DNA of 64,000 bases from Jaminaea rosea (Eukaryota > Basidiomycota > Exobasidiomycetes > Microstromatales), in assembly GCF_003144245.1 (NCBI RefSeq), contig NW_020289977.1, forward strand, positions 744,001-808,000, given 5' to 3'. Within the stretch, counting starts at the first letter, position 1. The number at the start of each line of letters is the position of its first letter. Below are positions 41,727-52,360 of this stretch, one piece after another. The notes below the pieces were generated by a model. That model searched no databases, had not been told where the DNA came from, and saw only the letters and a list, made by a program, of their open reading frames with translations. Both the position numbers and the translations under genes were made by a program.

Positions 41727-43183
41727 TCACTCGCCCAGACGCTGACCCGTTCCCCACTGATGCCCACCACCATTGTCTGCTGCGCCGCTACTGCTGCCAC
41801 CGGCAGACTTGCTACCGCCACCGCCACCCCTAGGCTCAGCCCTGCGCTGCTCAGCGACAGCCCCACCCGAGCTGCTCGCGTCAAGCTCTTCCTCTTCGTC
41901 GCTATCGCCGCCTCGACCTTGACCGTGCTGCACGCGCCCTGTCACACCTGCAGATCCAGTCGTGCGACTTCTCAAAGTGGCGGAAGACGCTGAAGCCGCT
42001 GGCACACCAGATGAATAGGTGCTTCCTCCGCTCGGCCCACCAGCTTGGCCTTGCACCACGGCAGGGCCAGAAGGGGCTGCGCGCTCATTCCTGCCTGCGA
42101 TGGACGACTCGCGCTGAGCACGCAAACGGCGTTCTGTGGCCTCGAGGAGGGCGTCTCGCCTGTGTGCGGGAGTAGCTGAAGTCGACGTTGATGCTGTCGA
42201 TCCACCTCCGCCTCCACCGCCGAGGAAGCTGGGCAACCATGACGATCCTCCTCGTGTAGCTGCGCCTACCCCACTACCACCAATGGTCTGTCCAGCAGCA
42301 CCGCCTCCCGAAGCCCATGCCCCGACGCCTTGCCCGTCTCCAAAGTTGCGACCTCTCGGAGCGAAAGCCGTTCCACCCCATGCTCTGCTCGCTACCCGTC
42401 CTCCTGCACCCCCTGGAGCGTCTCTAGCAGCCTGCGCGGCCACATCTTCTGGTGCCACGCTGTCCGGTAGCAAAGCTTGCAGCCAACCAGGAGGGGTAGC
42501 CAGCCTACGAGCGGCCCCTCCAGGGTGATCACCTTGAGCCGCCTCTGCCAGCACCCACCAAGCATGCCCCGCCAACAGACCTGTAGCGCTCTGCATTGCC
42601 AACGGCAAGCCGCCACGCAGCACATCGAATCCCAGGTAGGCGTAGGGTAGCAGGTTGGCAGGAAGGGTAACCAGGCCGAAGAGACTGACCCTGGCATTCG
42701 GGTTGTGTCTCGCCCACAGATAGTTAAGCGCGCTCAGCATAGGGTTGAATAGCACCGTGCTCCCGAGCGGGTAGTTGGTGCCCAGAATCACAAACCCCAT
42801 CATCAGCAACGCCCACGCAAACTGGCTGGTCCTTCTAGCGAACCCTTGGCCACTAGTCTCCAAGTCCAATGTGTTCCTACCGAGCAAGAAGAGGTCGAAG
42901 ACCATCTGAAGCCCTCCATTCTGGCCTAGCCCAGTTAGGAAGAAGCAGGTGAGGGGACGCCAGATCTCGTAGTTGCGGAGGATGGCGGGATACCAGAGGA
43001 GGAGGTGGTACGGGTTCAGGAGGGAAAGGATGCATGGAAGGGATGTGACGAGGGTGGAGCCGATGAGAAAGCGGGTGATTGGGGGGACTTTGCGGCTTGA
43101 GTGTCAGAGAAAGGGAGGACGTCAGCATGAGCTGCATGAATGGAACAACGCGATCGATCATGGCCGACTCACATCTCGTCCAT
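41727..43183 (-). CDS. Derlin, ER-associated degradation protein
   Basis: Two exons, 43173-43183 (11 nt) and 41727-43095, give 459 residues starting MDEIRKVPPITRFLIG. Derlins are ER rhomboid-like proteins that help pull misfolded proteins to Cdc48 for degradation. The core is clear: YEIWRPLTCFF, WARHNPNARVSLFGL, LPYAYLGFDVL, GHAWWVL. The protein ends WGTGQRLGE, which fits the SHP box (F/W-x-G-x-G-Q-x-L) used by derlins to bind Cdc48/p97. Between core and tail is a Gly/Ser/Ala-rich disordered stretch of about 230 residues, which makes the protein nearly twice the usual size. The first exon holds only three codons and two bases, joined through a CAAG acceptor; a nearby AAAG acceptor would break frame. 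Confidence 0.9.
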
Positions 43184-43688
43184 CTTGGGTGGAGCGCTGC
43201 GCAGCGAGGCCTTAGGATGGGCAAAAAGTCTTGCGGGGCCCCTACACGGCCTTGACTTTCAGTAGTCTGTGACTCCTTGTATGCAACACCTTAGCTCAAG
43301 GAAAGCCGAAGTCGTTGACTGTGGGTGTGAAGGAGAGAAGGAAGGCCTGTGCGAGATGCGAGCTTCACTTGAGTCTCCCTCCTCCACGTCGGCATCGCCT
43401 CCGCTTCTCTGTCCGCCTTGACCTACGCGACCGCTTGCATCGCCGTAGAGACAGACTCATGAATTTCAGTAGGAGAGAGCCATCACAAAGCTCACTGGGT
43501 GCGACTGTTGATCTTATTTGATTTCAGAGAGGGAATCACACGGCCCGCGTCACGACAATAGAGAAGAGAGAAATTTGGCGTGTAGGCAAGGCAAGGGCTC
43601 GCCTGGGTAGGTGGTTGAGGAACCGTTATTTAGATAGCAAGAGTCGATTAACACTGGGACAGCATCGCCTCCTCGAGTGACATCACGC
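43184..43688. other. Derlin promoter and ERG24 3' flank
   Basis: About 500 bp between two minus-strand genes in tandem. CT-rich stretches lie near 43370-43420. No gene or RNA is visible. Confidence 0.45.
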
Positions 43689-45882
43689 TCAGTAGATGTA
43701 AGGGAAGATGCGGTAAGGCACCAGCTTGCAGTAGCGCTCCCAGTCCTTGCCGTACTTCTCGTGGCAAGCCTCGTCGTCGCGCAGCTGACGGTGGACCAAG
43801 AGCACCAAGAAGTACACGACGTACATGTAGACGAGCGGCGTCTCGAAGCCACACGGGAGGGACCAAGCCAGACCCATGATGAGGTCGCCCATGTAGTTGG
43901 GGTGGCGCGACCTGCCCCACCAGCCAGAGGTGATGAGACGTCGCCCGCTAGACGTGGTCATGTATTTGAGCTTCTTGCTGTTGTTGCCGTTGCGGAAGTC
44001 GTTCTTCTCGCCGTTGGAGACGCGGAAGATGTAGTACCCGAGCCCGTTGAAGGCAAAGATTGCCAAAGAGGCGATGAGACCCAGCTTGACGGGGTGGAAG
44101 GCGAGATAGCGGGCTTGGAGGGAGTAGACGAAGGGGACCCAGGTGAGATCGCCTACCGACAACATGAAGCCAAACCCGTCCGTCGTGATGTCCATCGTGG
44201 TGAGTATGGCCGCCTCGTTCCAGAGTGAGTCGACAACGTACAGGATGTGGAAAGCGTTGACGAGAAGCATGCTGTCGGTAACCTTTCCGTGAAGACGCAC
44301 ATACTGGTGGCAGGCGCAGCTGATGTCAAGGAGGCACCAGAGGATGAGGCCGGGGCGAAGCTCATTGAAGTATTTGATGTCGAACTTGCCAATGCGAGGG
44401 TTGAGCTCACGGCCAATGAACCAGTCGTACATCAGGTTTCCCGTGTTGCCGCCCTTGGCCAGGAGGCGTCCTGCGCCGAAGGAGCGAGCATGTACGTAGA
44501 TGGCTTGCACGACCGAGTTGACGAGGGAGACGGTGACGAGGCCGACCCAATGGTCGTAGAGGAAAGTGAAGGCCTGCGGTCCCTGCGTCAAGATGAGCGC
44601 GGCGACGAGGGCAAAGGCCAGAACAAGGGTGCGCAGAGCATTGAGTTGGTATTTGAGCTTGCCTCCTGTGCGAAGCTCGGTGCCCTCGACCTCGGGTGCG
44701 GGAAGCAATGCCCATGCAAGAACGCAGAATGCGTACCAGCCAAAGTAGATGATCCAAGCCTGCCCATCAAAGAAGCTGTCCTTAATGCCTTGTCCCATCA
44801 ACGACATGATAGCACTGACGTTCTTGGGCGGGACAGCGCAACCGACTTGCTCGTTGCAGAAGTAGTAGAGGGCGTACGAGAAGAAGGGCACAGTCGTGGA
44901 AATGAAGAATGCGCCAGGCGGGCCCATGAACTCGTAATGTTCCGATTTGGGTGCGAGGACCTTTGGGTCGCCTGCGGGGAATGTCCCCTTGGTAAGCATC
45001 GTCTCCTTGGACATGGCTCGGGTCTGCCTGCGTTGCTTGGGGGCTGGAGTTGGGGTAGCTGGGGAGGCTGAGGTCGAGTTGGAAGCGGCGGCGGCGGCCG
45101 ATGTCTTGGAAGCGGATCTGGGCGTTGACTTGGAGGGACTAGGAGACGCAGCTCCGTTGTTCTTTGGTGACGAAGGGGAGCCGGCGTCCTTGAGGCTCTT
45201 GCTAGAGCGCTTGCGTGACGGTGTGCGCGAAGGCGTTCGCGACGATGCGCTGGTGAGAGTTGGAAGGAAGGAGAGAGGAGGTATGGAATGGTCAGAGAGG
45301 TGAGCGAGCTGTTATTTGCGTCGCGCCGAGGGGTATGGTGATAGGAGGGCAAAGGGGAAGGCGAGATGGGCTTTGATAATCTTCCACTTTCGAGGTCGAC
45401 GACGACGAGGCCGGGCTGTGCGTGCCTGCAGTGTGAAGACGACGACGGACAATGGACGACTCTCTATCCGTCCGTCGCTCTTGAAGAAAACGCCCAAATG
45501 CGCCCTCTCGCTCATGCTGCAGCAGGCGCATCCATCTCCACCCCACTGGTATTCCGATCGCTCGACTGGCTCGCTCGTTTCCGCGCTCTCTCTGTACCCT
45601 CCCATTTGCCCTCTCCATGCGCTCTCCTGAGTGAGCGTAAAGCCATCTTCATTTGAGTGAAGCCCGGACTGCAACGACGCAGCACGCAGTCGGCTGGGAT
45701 CGCGGAACGATACGAATGCGAGTATAATGCGGGCGTCGCGTCCGGATGAGCAAGCAAGCAAAGCAAAGCCCCTCGAGCCCTCTCCCCGCCGCCACGGACG
45801 CCGGAATCCATCCACCCACCATCCACTCCACTCCAGAGACGCGCACGGTCGCTCCTGTGCCTACTCACCGTGTCGAGACCAT
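43689..45882 (-). CDS. ERG24: Delta(14)-sterol reductase
   Basis: Two exons, 45869-45882 (14 nt) and 43689-45249, with a 619-bp intron, give 524 residues. The enzyme reduces the C14-15 double bond left by lanosterol demethylation, in the ER membrane. LITSGWWGRSRHPNYMGD, GRELNPRIG and YGKDWERYCKLVPYRIFPYIY are family motifs, with about nine membrane segments. The first exon encodes MVSTR and splices in phase 2 to a Ser/Thr/Pro/Arg-rich stretch (ASSRTPSRTPSRKRSSKS) of about 80 residues before the conserved start at MSKETM (45014). The intron has a clean GTGAGT donor, a CTGAC branch and a long pyrimidine tract before CACCAG. Starting at 45014 gives a 441-residue protein that is also possible. 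The extension recalls the basic N-terminus of lamin B receptor, a relative of this family. Confidence 0.9.
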
Positions 45883-46229
45883 CGCAAAGAACCAGTAAAA
45901 TGCGAGTGACCTGTGCCGAGCTCGTTATCCCAATCTAATGCAAGAGGGGAGGGTCTGTGCTGCTGAAGCGTGCGATCCGGGGGTGGATGGATCGAATGGA
46001 TAGATTGACAAGTCGCGTGGTTGCCCTAATTGACGGAGAGGGCGACGAGCGGACACGACAAGCTCCACGCGGAATTGGGACTCCACGATCCAGAGAGCGA
46101 TCGTGAGCCACCGATTGCACAGGACAAGTCAAGGAGTGTATCGTATACGTGGTCACTCGGAGGAGGCATGAGAATAAAAGTACATCGTGGAGAGAAACAC
46201 CAAGCATTGGGAAGCACGGGAATCCAGCC
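45883..46229. other. ERG24 promoter and 3' flank of flavoprotein gene
   Basis: About 350 bp between two minus-strand genes in tandem. No recognised sterol-response motif and no gene. Confidence 0.4.
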
Positions 46230-48240
46230 TCACGCGGCCTGGCATCCCCAGCCATCCCACCCTTCTTTGGCGTCGTCATCATCATCAGCCTCCTCACGCC
46301 ATGAGCACCTGCTGCCCACAACAAACTCCTGACCATACCACTTGCTGAGCAGCAGAGCCACAGCATTCCTACTGCTGACCGTGCTCGTCTCCATTGTACT
46401 CACGAGCGGCTCCATCGCGTTCAAATAGAAGAGCCCCTCGTCCGGCTCGACAGCCGCAAAATCCCCTCCATCCTCGCCGTCACTACGCCTAGGTCTCAGC
46501 TCAGGGTACGCGTCCCACTCCTGTCTATATGTCCAGCCTATGCGTTCGAGACCGAAAAGTTCGTCGAGCTGTTCGTCGGAGAGGCGCGAGGGACTGAAGA
46601 TCTTGACGAGATGCTCCTGGCTGGAAGAGGGACGGCGTGGCGGGAGCTTGGCGAGATAGCTGAGAGAGTTGAAGTCGAGGGTTGGGCTTTTCATTGCGGC
46701 TGCTTGTCGAACGTTGCGGCTGAGAAGAGAGCGCCAGCTTCGTGACGGCGAAACTGGTTCGTCTTCCTCACCGTCGCCTCCATCTCCATCTCGTTCCCGC
46801 TTCTGCCCCGCTCTCCTTACAGCCTCATAAGTCGTGAGAATACTGGTAGGCACATCCGATCCCTCTGTTCGTCCAAAGTACTTCGCCTTCGGGTGGCTCG
46901 CGTTCGTCGCCAAGAGGGTGACGTGCAGATGCACGTACTTGTCCACCGGAATGACTGCCTCAGTGTTCATGAGCGTAATTCCGGCATTATGCCACGGTGT
47001 CGCAACAAGGACAGCATCATAAAGCCCGCCAGTTCCCGCAGCCGTGCCTACCCACCACTTAGGCGCATCCTCCCGTTGAAACTCGTCGTCGCCAGTCGCT
47101 GACGACTTGCCGGCCGCGACCGCCTCTGCAAAGTTAGCAAAGCGAACGACCCCAGTGACTTCGCCGTGCTCGGCCAGGTGTAGCCGGGCATTGCTCCGCA
47201 CGAGCAGCTCCTGGAAAAGGCGATAATTGCCCCCTCTGATACCTGCGGCCCCGCTTGCTGCTAGGCTGACCCCGCCGCCGAGCCCATGAATGGAGTCGGT
47301 GTTCCTGGAATCGCAAACGAATGCAACGCGATGCGCAGGTGAGCGCTGCTGCTTAAGTCTCTAGCTCGCCGGAGCACTCCATACTCACTGCCCGTAATTG
47401 ACCCTCGTAGCCGCCTCAATGATCTCCTCAACGAACAACTGCGAGACGCCCTTGCCGTAGAACCACGAGTGAGCATCTGACGCAGCGGCTTCGTCCAGCT
47501 TCAGGGAGCGGGAGAGGGCTCCAATGGTTGACCAGGGGAACCCGCTTTGCGTCTCATTACTAGCAGCCTTACGCTCGTGCATCCAGCGAGGGCTGTATAG
47601 CTGCATAAAGGCCTTTTTGAGGTCCTGCGTGTGTGCAGCAAGGATGACGAAGTCAGCACATCCCGTCAACCAGAGTATGCATCAGGCCTTGCAAGCTCAC
47701 GTTGACAACAGATCGCGTGGTTACGGGGCTGTACCCGTAACGCCAGAAGAGCTTTGTAGAACTCCACCACCCATCGCTCAAATCCTCAATCACAAACTGC
47801 TGCCCATCCCAAATGGCCGTAATGCTGCCATCCTCATCCAGCTTGGCATCCGTAGGTAGATCGAAGTCCTTTGCAAAGCGTACCATGTTCCTATTCACGT
47901 CGGCGAAGATCGAGGCGCCGAGCTCGACGGATTCATATCTCTGGGGATCATCGTATGGGTAGATGACACGAGCCCGGCCGCCAACGGAGTCGCGCTCGTA
48001 AACGTGGATATCTACACCTTCTGAGGAGCGACCAAGGAAATCAAGCTTCTCTTGCGCTTTGCTGAGCCAGTAGGCGGCTGAGGAACCAGAGGCGCCACCC
48101 CCAATGATGGCGACCTTTATGGAGTGAGAGGTGGGAGACGTCGATGTTTGTGCTGCGAAGGGGAGCTGCTTGCCTGCCACGGGCAAACATGACAGCAGGT
48201 GGCAAGCGAGAACCACTGTGAGGGTAACATGGAGCCTCAT
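46230..48240 (-). CDS. Prenylcysteine oxidase-like FAD protein
   Basis: Three exons, 47701-48240, 47389-47624 and 46230-47304, give 616 residues. A signal peptide (MRLHVTLTVVLACHLLSCL) leads into an FAD-binding Rossmann motif, VAIIGGGASGSSAAYWL, then VYERDSVGGRARV and VELGASIF. NTDSIHGLGGGVSLAASG spans intron 2 and belongs to the conserved middle. The fold and motif order match prenylcysteine oxidase (PCYOX1), a flavoenzyme that frees cysteine from farnesyl- or geranylgeranyl-cysteine in lysosomes or vacuoles. An acid-hydrolase-compartment or secretory location fits the signal peptide. The C-terminal third is divergent, with an inserted Arg/Asp-rich loop. Substrate is inferred from the family only. 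It is divergent from the RNase H-like gene. Confidence 0.87.
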
Positions 48241-48464
48241 GGCCGCGAGATGAGGAGTTTGGGGGCTGGGACCGGAGGCGTTGATGGCAAAGGAGGATGA
48301 ACCCAACGACAAAGGAGTGGCGGAGGCGGAGAGCAACGTCCGTGCACGAGCGGTCAAGGCAAACCACGTGGTCGAACAGATCAACACTTTCTCTTGCTCG
48401 GCACTCGACTACCGGCCTGGAATTGGGAGAGGCAATCACTGTTGCTCCCTCACCATCATCAGCC
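48241..48464. promoter_or_regulatory. Divergent promoter, prenylcysteine oxidase / RNase H-like
   Basis: Only 224 bp lie between the two start codons. No factor-binding site was recognised. Confidence 0.4.
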
Positions 48465-50306
48465 ATGTCCTCGACAGCCAACAATCCTTACTTTCAACTG
48501 TGGGCTTCACGACCGCAGACCAAGCCACCCACCTCTTCCAGCTCGAAAGGTGGCAAGGCGGGCTCTTCTTCCACGGCAGGCTCGCAACGCTATCGTGTCG
48601 ACCTTGATGCTCCGGGAGGTGTGACTTATGCGCCATCAGACGAGACGGGCGTACATGGCATGAAGCGTAGGCTTTTCCTGCCTAGGAGAGGTGCGAGGGA
48701 TGATGAGTACGATTATGGGTGGGAGATCGCGCAGAGGGCGAAAAAGGAAGAGGCTGCCCTTGCCAAGAGAAGAGGCGAGGCTGCGCGGCAGACCACAAGC
48801 AGTGGAGATGCGCCGTTTGCCATTGGGGATGATGATGACGACACAAAAGAGGCAGCAGACTCGCTGAGCGCGCTTCAAACCTCCGCTGTAGAAGCAGAAA
48901 GGAGCGATGCCCAACGGTACAAGGACACGATCGATATGACCCCTCGCCTCCCACAAGAGGGTGATTCAGCTACCTCTGCCGATCCTTCCTACTCTTCCTC
49001 CTCGACTCATCCATCAGAGGCGGCGCCCTCGATCCTTAGCCCCTCCCATGCAGCCTCCACCCGCTCGACGCGAACAACTGCGACCACCCTCGCCCTCCAG
49101 CGGGGCGAGCTCCCCAAACACCCTCGGATCGACGGCTCAATAAACGTTGCCTCCTTCCGGCCCCCGCCCTCCATCACAGGAGACACGTATCGCTCAGTTG
49201 ACCCATGGAATGCGCCCTCCTACAGTGGGAGGACAGAATTCGACCGTATGACGGAGCAGGAGAGGGACAAGGGGATAACGAAGGCAGAAGAATTCGCCGG
49301 GGAGGGCATGGTGCCCACGAGGGGGGAAGTAGAGGAGAACGCTGCCAGAGAGGGCAGCGACGGGGCGACCATCAAGACTACAAAGACGCGCGGTACCACT
49401 GCCCCCACCACAACCTCGGCTGGCCCTCTCCTGATTCGGGACATCTTCATCCCCGACCCTCGACCATATCGCCCTCTCCGGCTTGTCCGTCGAAGCGACC
49501 CTCGTCAAGCTCTGGTGGTCTGCTCAGGCCTCACGATGTCCTCTCGCCAAGCTGCCACGTATCAAGCAGCCGTACGCGCGGCCAAGGAGGCAAGAGGGGA
49601 ATATATCGACCTCTATCAGGCGGAGAGGGCCAAGAAATATCTGGACAGCTTTGGAGGCGATGAGAGCGGTGAGGTGAGAGGAGGGCTGGGCGTGTACTTC
49701 TGCCCACCAGACCCGATGATGAAGCCTGCACATGGCCATGCACCGCTCGAGGACGAAGGCGAAGGCGACAAAGCCGGCTCTCGTGCTGAAGGGAACTTCT
49801 CCCGCCGAATGGAGCGCGTCGTCTTCCCTTACTCCCCCACGCCCACCCGCGCAATGTTGCGCTCCGTCATTGCCGCGCTAGAGTACGTCCCTTGGCACGA
49901 GGAAGGGTTCGACAAGATCGTCGTCGCCATTCCTTGCGCGCATGAGTGGCTCGTGAGGGGAATTGCTAATGATTTGCACGAGTGGCGACGTAATGCTTGG
50001 AGGTTGACAAGGGCGATGAGGATGAGTCCGAGCCCCAGCTCTGGCGAGAGAGATGGCGGGCTGTTCGGACAGGTCGGCGAGACCGTCCCTGATCGCGATC
50101 TGTGGGAGTGCTTGGATGCTGTGGTGACCAAGTGGGAGGAAGTTGATGTAAGTGTGCGCTTTTGGTGTTTGGCACCGCAGGAGGAAGAGCAAGGAGACGG
50201 CTTTGTAGGGAGGGCGCATGAGTTGGCAAAGGAGGGAGCTGCAAAGGACAATCAGCAGCCGCAGATGGTGAGGTGGGTCAAGAAGAAGGGGCAGCAGAAC
50301 AAGTGA
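48465..50306 (+). CDS. Protein with a degenerate RNase H-like domain
   Basis: An intronless gene of 613 residues. The first 320 residues are hydrophilic and low in complexity. From about 325 on an RNase H-like fold can be traced: RRSDPRQALVVCSG (strand 1), GLGVYFCPP (strand 3), TPTRAMLRSVIAALEYVPW (helix A), FDKIVVAIPCAHEWLVRGI (strand 4 and helix B), DLHEWRRNAWRL, DRDLWECLDAV and GRAHELAKEGA (last helix). The four acids of RNase H1 (D in strand 1, E in helix A, D in strand 4, D in the last helix) appear replaced by other residues. The protein may therefore bind RNA-DNA hybrid or RNA without cutting it. Function is unknown; the fold assignment comes from motif order, not from a database search. 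ATG 48465 starts the protein-like text; an ATG 56 codons upstream in frame lies in the divergent promoter. Confidence 0.65.
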   Translation: MSSTANNPYFQLWASRPQTKPPTSSSSKGGKAGSSSTAGSQRYRVDLDAPGGVTYAPSDETGVHGMKRRLFLPRRGARDDEYDYGWEIAQRAKKEEAALAKRRGEAARQTTSSGDAPFAIGDDDDDTKEAADSLSALQTSAVEAERSDAQRYKDTIDMTPRLPQEGDSATSADPSYSSSSTHPSEAAPSILSPSHAASTRSTRTTATTLALQRGELPKHPRIDGSINVASFRPPPSITGDTYRSVDPWNAPSYSGRTEFDRMTEQERDKGITKAEEFAGEGMVPTRGEVEENAAREGSDGATIKTTKTRGTTAPTTTSAGPLLIRDIFIPDPRPYRPLRLVRRSDPRQALVVCSGLTMSSRQAATYQAAVRAAKEARGEYIDLYQAERAKKYLDSFGGDESGEVRGGLGVYFCPPDPMMKPAHGHAPLEDEGEGDKAGSRAEGNFSRRMERVVFPYSPTPTRAMLRSVIAALEYVPWHEEGFDKIVVAIPCAHEWLVRGIANDLHEWRRNAWRLTRAMRMSPSPSSGERDGGLFGQVGETVPDRDLWECLDAVVTKWEEVDVSVRFWCLAPQEEEQGDGFVGRAHELAKEGAAKDNQQPQMVRWVKKKGQQNK

Positions 50307-50680
50307 GCCACGTCGAGCCGTCGCTGCAACAGGGTGGGACGGGGTTTGTGAGAAGCTATTTAATTCTTGTCGACAGAACAACACCGAGGAATCTACGGCA
50401 CATAGAGGAGCGAAAAGAGTGTGGGAGCGAGGCAGCGTGAAGACAAAGAGAGGAGCGAGAAGTGAACGGTCCGGAGGGGGAAAGGGAGGGGTGCGAAGGG
50501 GCTGCGGCAGTGGTGACCAGACGCCAGGCAGAACCGGCTGCCTTGTCGCTGACACCGTCGCCTCGCCATTGAGGAATCGAGGAGCCATTTGTTGCCGAGT
50601 TGCAGGCAAAGGGACCGTTACGTAGAGGAGCGAGCGAGACCGAGGAGAGCAGCGAGTATATATGAGATGAGCAAGATTGC
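50307..50680. other. Convergent spacer
   Basis: The 374-bp spacer between converging genes. No gene, RNA or repeat was recognised. Confidence 0.45.
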
Positions 50681-52360
50681 TTAGTAGACACCGCCGTACG
50701 CAGCATCGTCATCCTTCATCGAGCTGGCCGTCGAGATGGGACGTTGGCCTTGGGCGCCACCAGCAGGCATGAGGTGCCCACCAGTCAGGTTGCGCACCTG
50801 CAGCGAAGCAGGCGGGGCCGCCGACCCGGACGCAGCGTCGCTAGCACCGCTGGAGGCCGGGAAGTACTCTGCATGCTGATCACGGGGCGAAGCGGGGGAA
50901 GCGCCCTGTCCGTAATTGTCGAGCAGCGAGTTCAGGCCTGCAGATTGGCGGCCGTTCGAGGCGCTGTGCATGTAGTCCTGGTGCTGGTGGTGTTGATCTT
51001 CGTCAGAGTTGAGATTGTACGTCTGTTGAACATTCGGCAGATCAGGCGTACCACTGCGCCCCTGCTCCATGCTGGTGGGTCGTCCGGAGGTCTCGTGCGC
51101 TTCGGACTGAGGGGTAGGGTATTGACGATGTGCCTGCTGCTGCTGGTACTGATTCTGCGAAGAATAGTGGCTACCGTCGCTACCTGAACGGTCGAGTCCA
51201 GCAGATGCGGCATTGGGGTCCTGGTATCGGTGGTACGAATCGCCGTGGCGGTCCAGGTGGGCGTAGGGGTTCGAGACATTGTGCATGCCACCGGCAACGC
51301 CTGCGAGCGAGTAAGGGTCACCGCCACCAAAGGCCATGGGAGGGAGCTCGGGGACGGGCGCCTTGTTGAACACAGCGCCGACACCGGGACCGTGGGCATC
51401 GTTGTGGCGCGCGAACATCGTCGGCGGGCGCGGGGCACCACCGTCATTGTGCGAGTAGGAAGAGCCGTAAGCCCCGCCCATACCAGCCGCTGCGCCAGCG
51501 TATCCCATATCCTCGTACCCGTTGAGGCTTCCAGCACCACCGCCAGATGCGGGACCAAAGTTGCGGTGCTCCGTCATCGACGGTGCATGCCCATCATCGC
51601 TCTCGAAACCTTCAGGTAGCATGACCGACTCGCGGCGGAACTGATCAGCATCGAAGGGGTTCGTCTCGTAAGGGTCGTTCTTCTTGCTGTACTTCTTGAC
51701 GAGGAAGCCAATAGCTGCAGCAACGATGACCACGCCGGCTAGGGCGGCCGCGACGATTCCGATGATGGGTCCGGCACCAACGCCATTTGAGTCCGAGGTA
51801 GGCGTGGCAGATGCGGATTGGATGGGAGCTGCGGAGGAAGTGATGAGCTGAACGGACGTGGCAATCGAGTTCGAGTTGGTCACGGCTACGACGGATGTCG
51901 GGGCTGAGGTCGTCTCTGCGGAGCGGGTCGAGCGGACACGCGTAGAGGTGGGCTCTTCGGTCGTCGACGTCGACGATGAGGAGGTAGTAGTAGGCTCCTG
52001 AGTGGACGAAGAGGACGAGGAGCTCGACGTGGAAGATGATTGAGTCGTCGACGAACTGGTCAATACGTCAGAGGACGTCCTCGTACGGCTCGTGCTTGAC
52101 GTAGATTCGGTAGTTGAGGTGTCAGCCGTCGTGGTGGGGCGGGTCGTCGTGGTGTCACCGTCATTCGGTGATGCCGCCTTGGCGTTGCCGGAAGAGAACG
52201 AGTCTCCTCCATCGTCATCGTCGCTACCTCCACCAAAGAGGAGGCGCTTGACATTATCCTGCGAGCGCTCGACATTTTGGCGGATATCTGCTGCAATGTT
52301 GATGCGACGCTGTTGACGGTGACGCTCCAGGCGTCGCTTTGCGTTGAGGGCGTCGGTCAT
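50681..52360 (-). CDS. Ser/Thr-rich single-pass membrane protein, sensor-like
   Basis: An intronless gene of 559 residues. The N-terminus (to residue 45) is basic and lacks a signal peptide. Residues 68-190 are almost all Ser and Thr, the pattern of a heavily O-mannosylated stalk. One membrane helix (GPIIGIVAAALAGVVIVAAA) spans about 198-221 and is followed by KKYSKK, so the C-terminus is cytosolic. The cytosolic tail carries NPFDAD at 234-239, which fits the NPFx(1,2)D endocytic signal bound by Sla1, and a long Gly/Tyr/Gln-rich disordered stretch. The layout is that of fungal Mid2-like or other cell-wall stress sensors, but no family domain is present, so this role is inferred. A missing upstream exon with a signal peptide cannot be excluded. 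Confidence 0.72.
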   Translation of the reverse strand: MTDALNAKRRLERHRQQRRINIAADIRQNVERSQDNVKRLLFGGGSDDDDGGDSFSSGNAKAASPNDGDTTTTRPTTTADTSTTESTSSTSRTRTSSDVLTSSSTTQSSSTSSSSSSSSTQEPTTTSSSSTSTTEEPTSTRVRSTRSAETTSAPTSVVAVTNSNSIATSVQLITSSAAPIQSASATPTSDSNGVGAGPIIGIVAAALAGVVIVAAAIGFLVKKYSKKNDPYETNPFDADQFRRESVMLPEGFESDDGHAPSMTEHRNFGPASGGGAGSLNGYEDMGYAGAAAGMGGAYGSSYSHNDGGAPRPPTMFARHNDAHGPGVGAVFNKAPVPELPPMAFGGGDPYSLAGVAGGMHNVSNPYAHLDRHGDSYHRYQDPNAASAGLDRSGSDGSHYSSQNQYQQQQAHRQYPTPQSEAHETSGRPTSMEQGRSGTPDLPNVQQTYNLNSDEDQHHQHQDYMHSASNGRQSAGLNSLLDNYGQGASPASPRDQHAEYFPASSGASDAASGSAAPPASLQVRNLTGGHLMPAGGAQGQRPISTASSMKDDDAAYGGVY

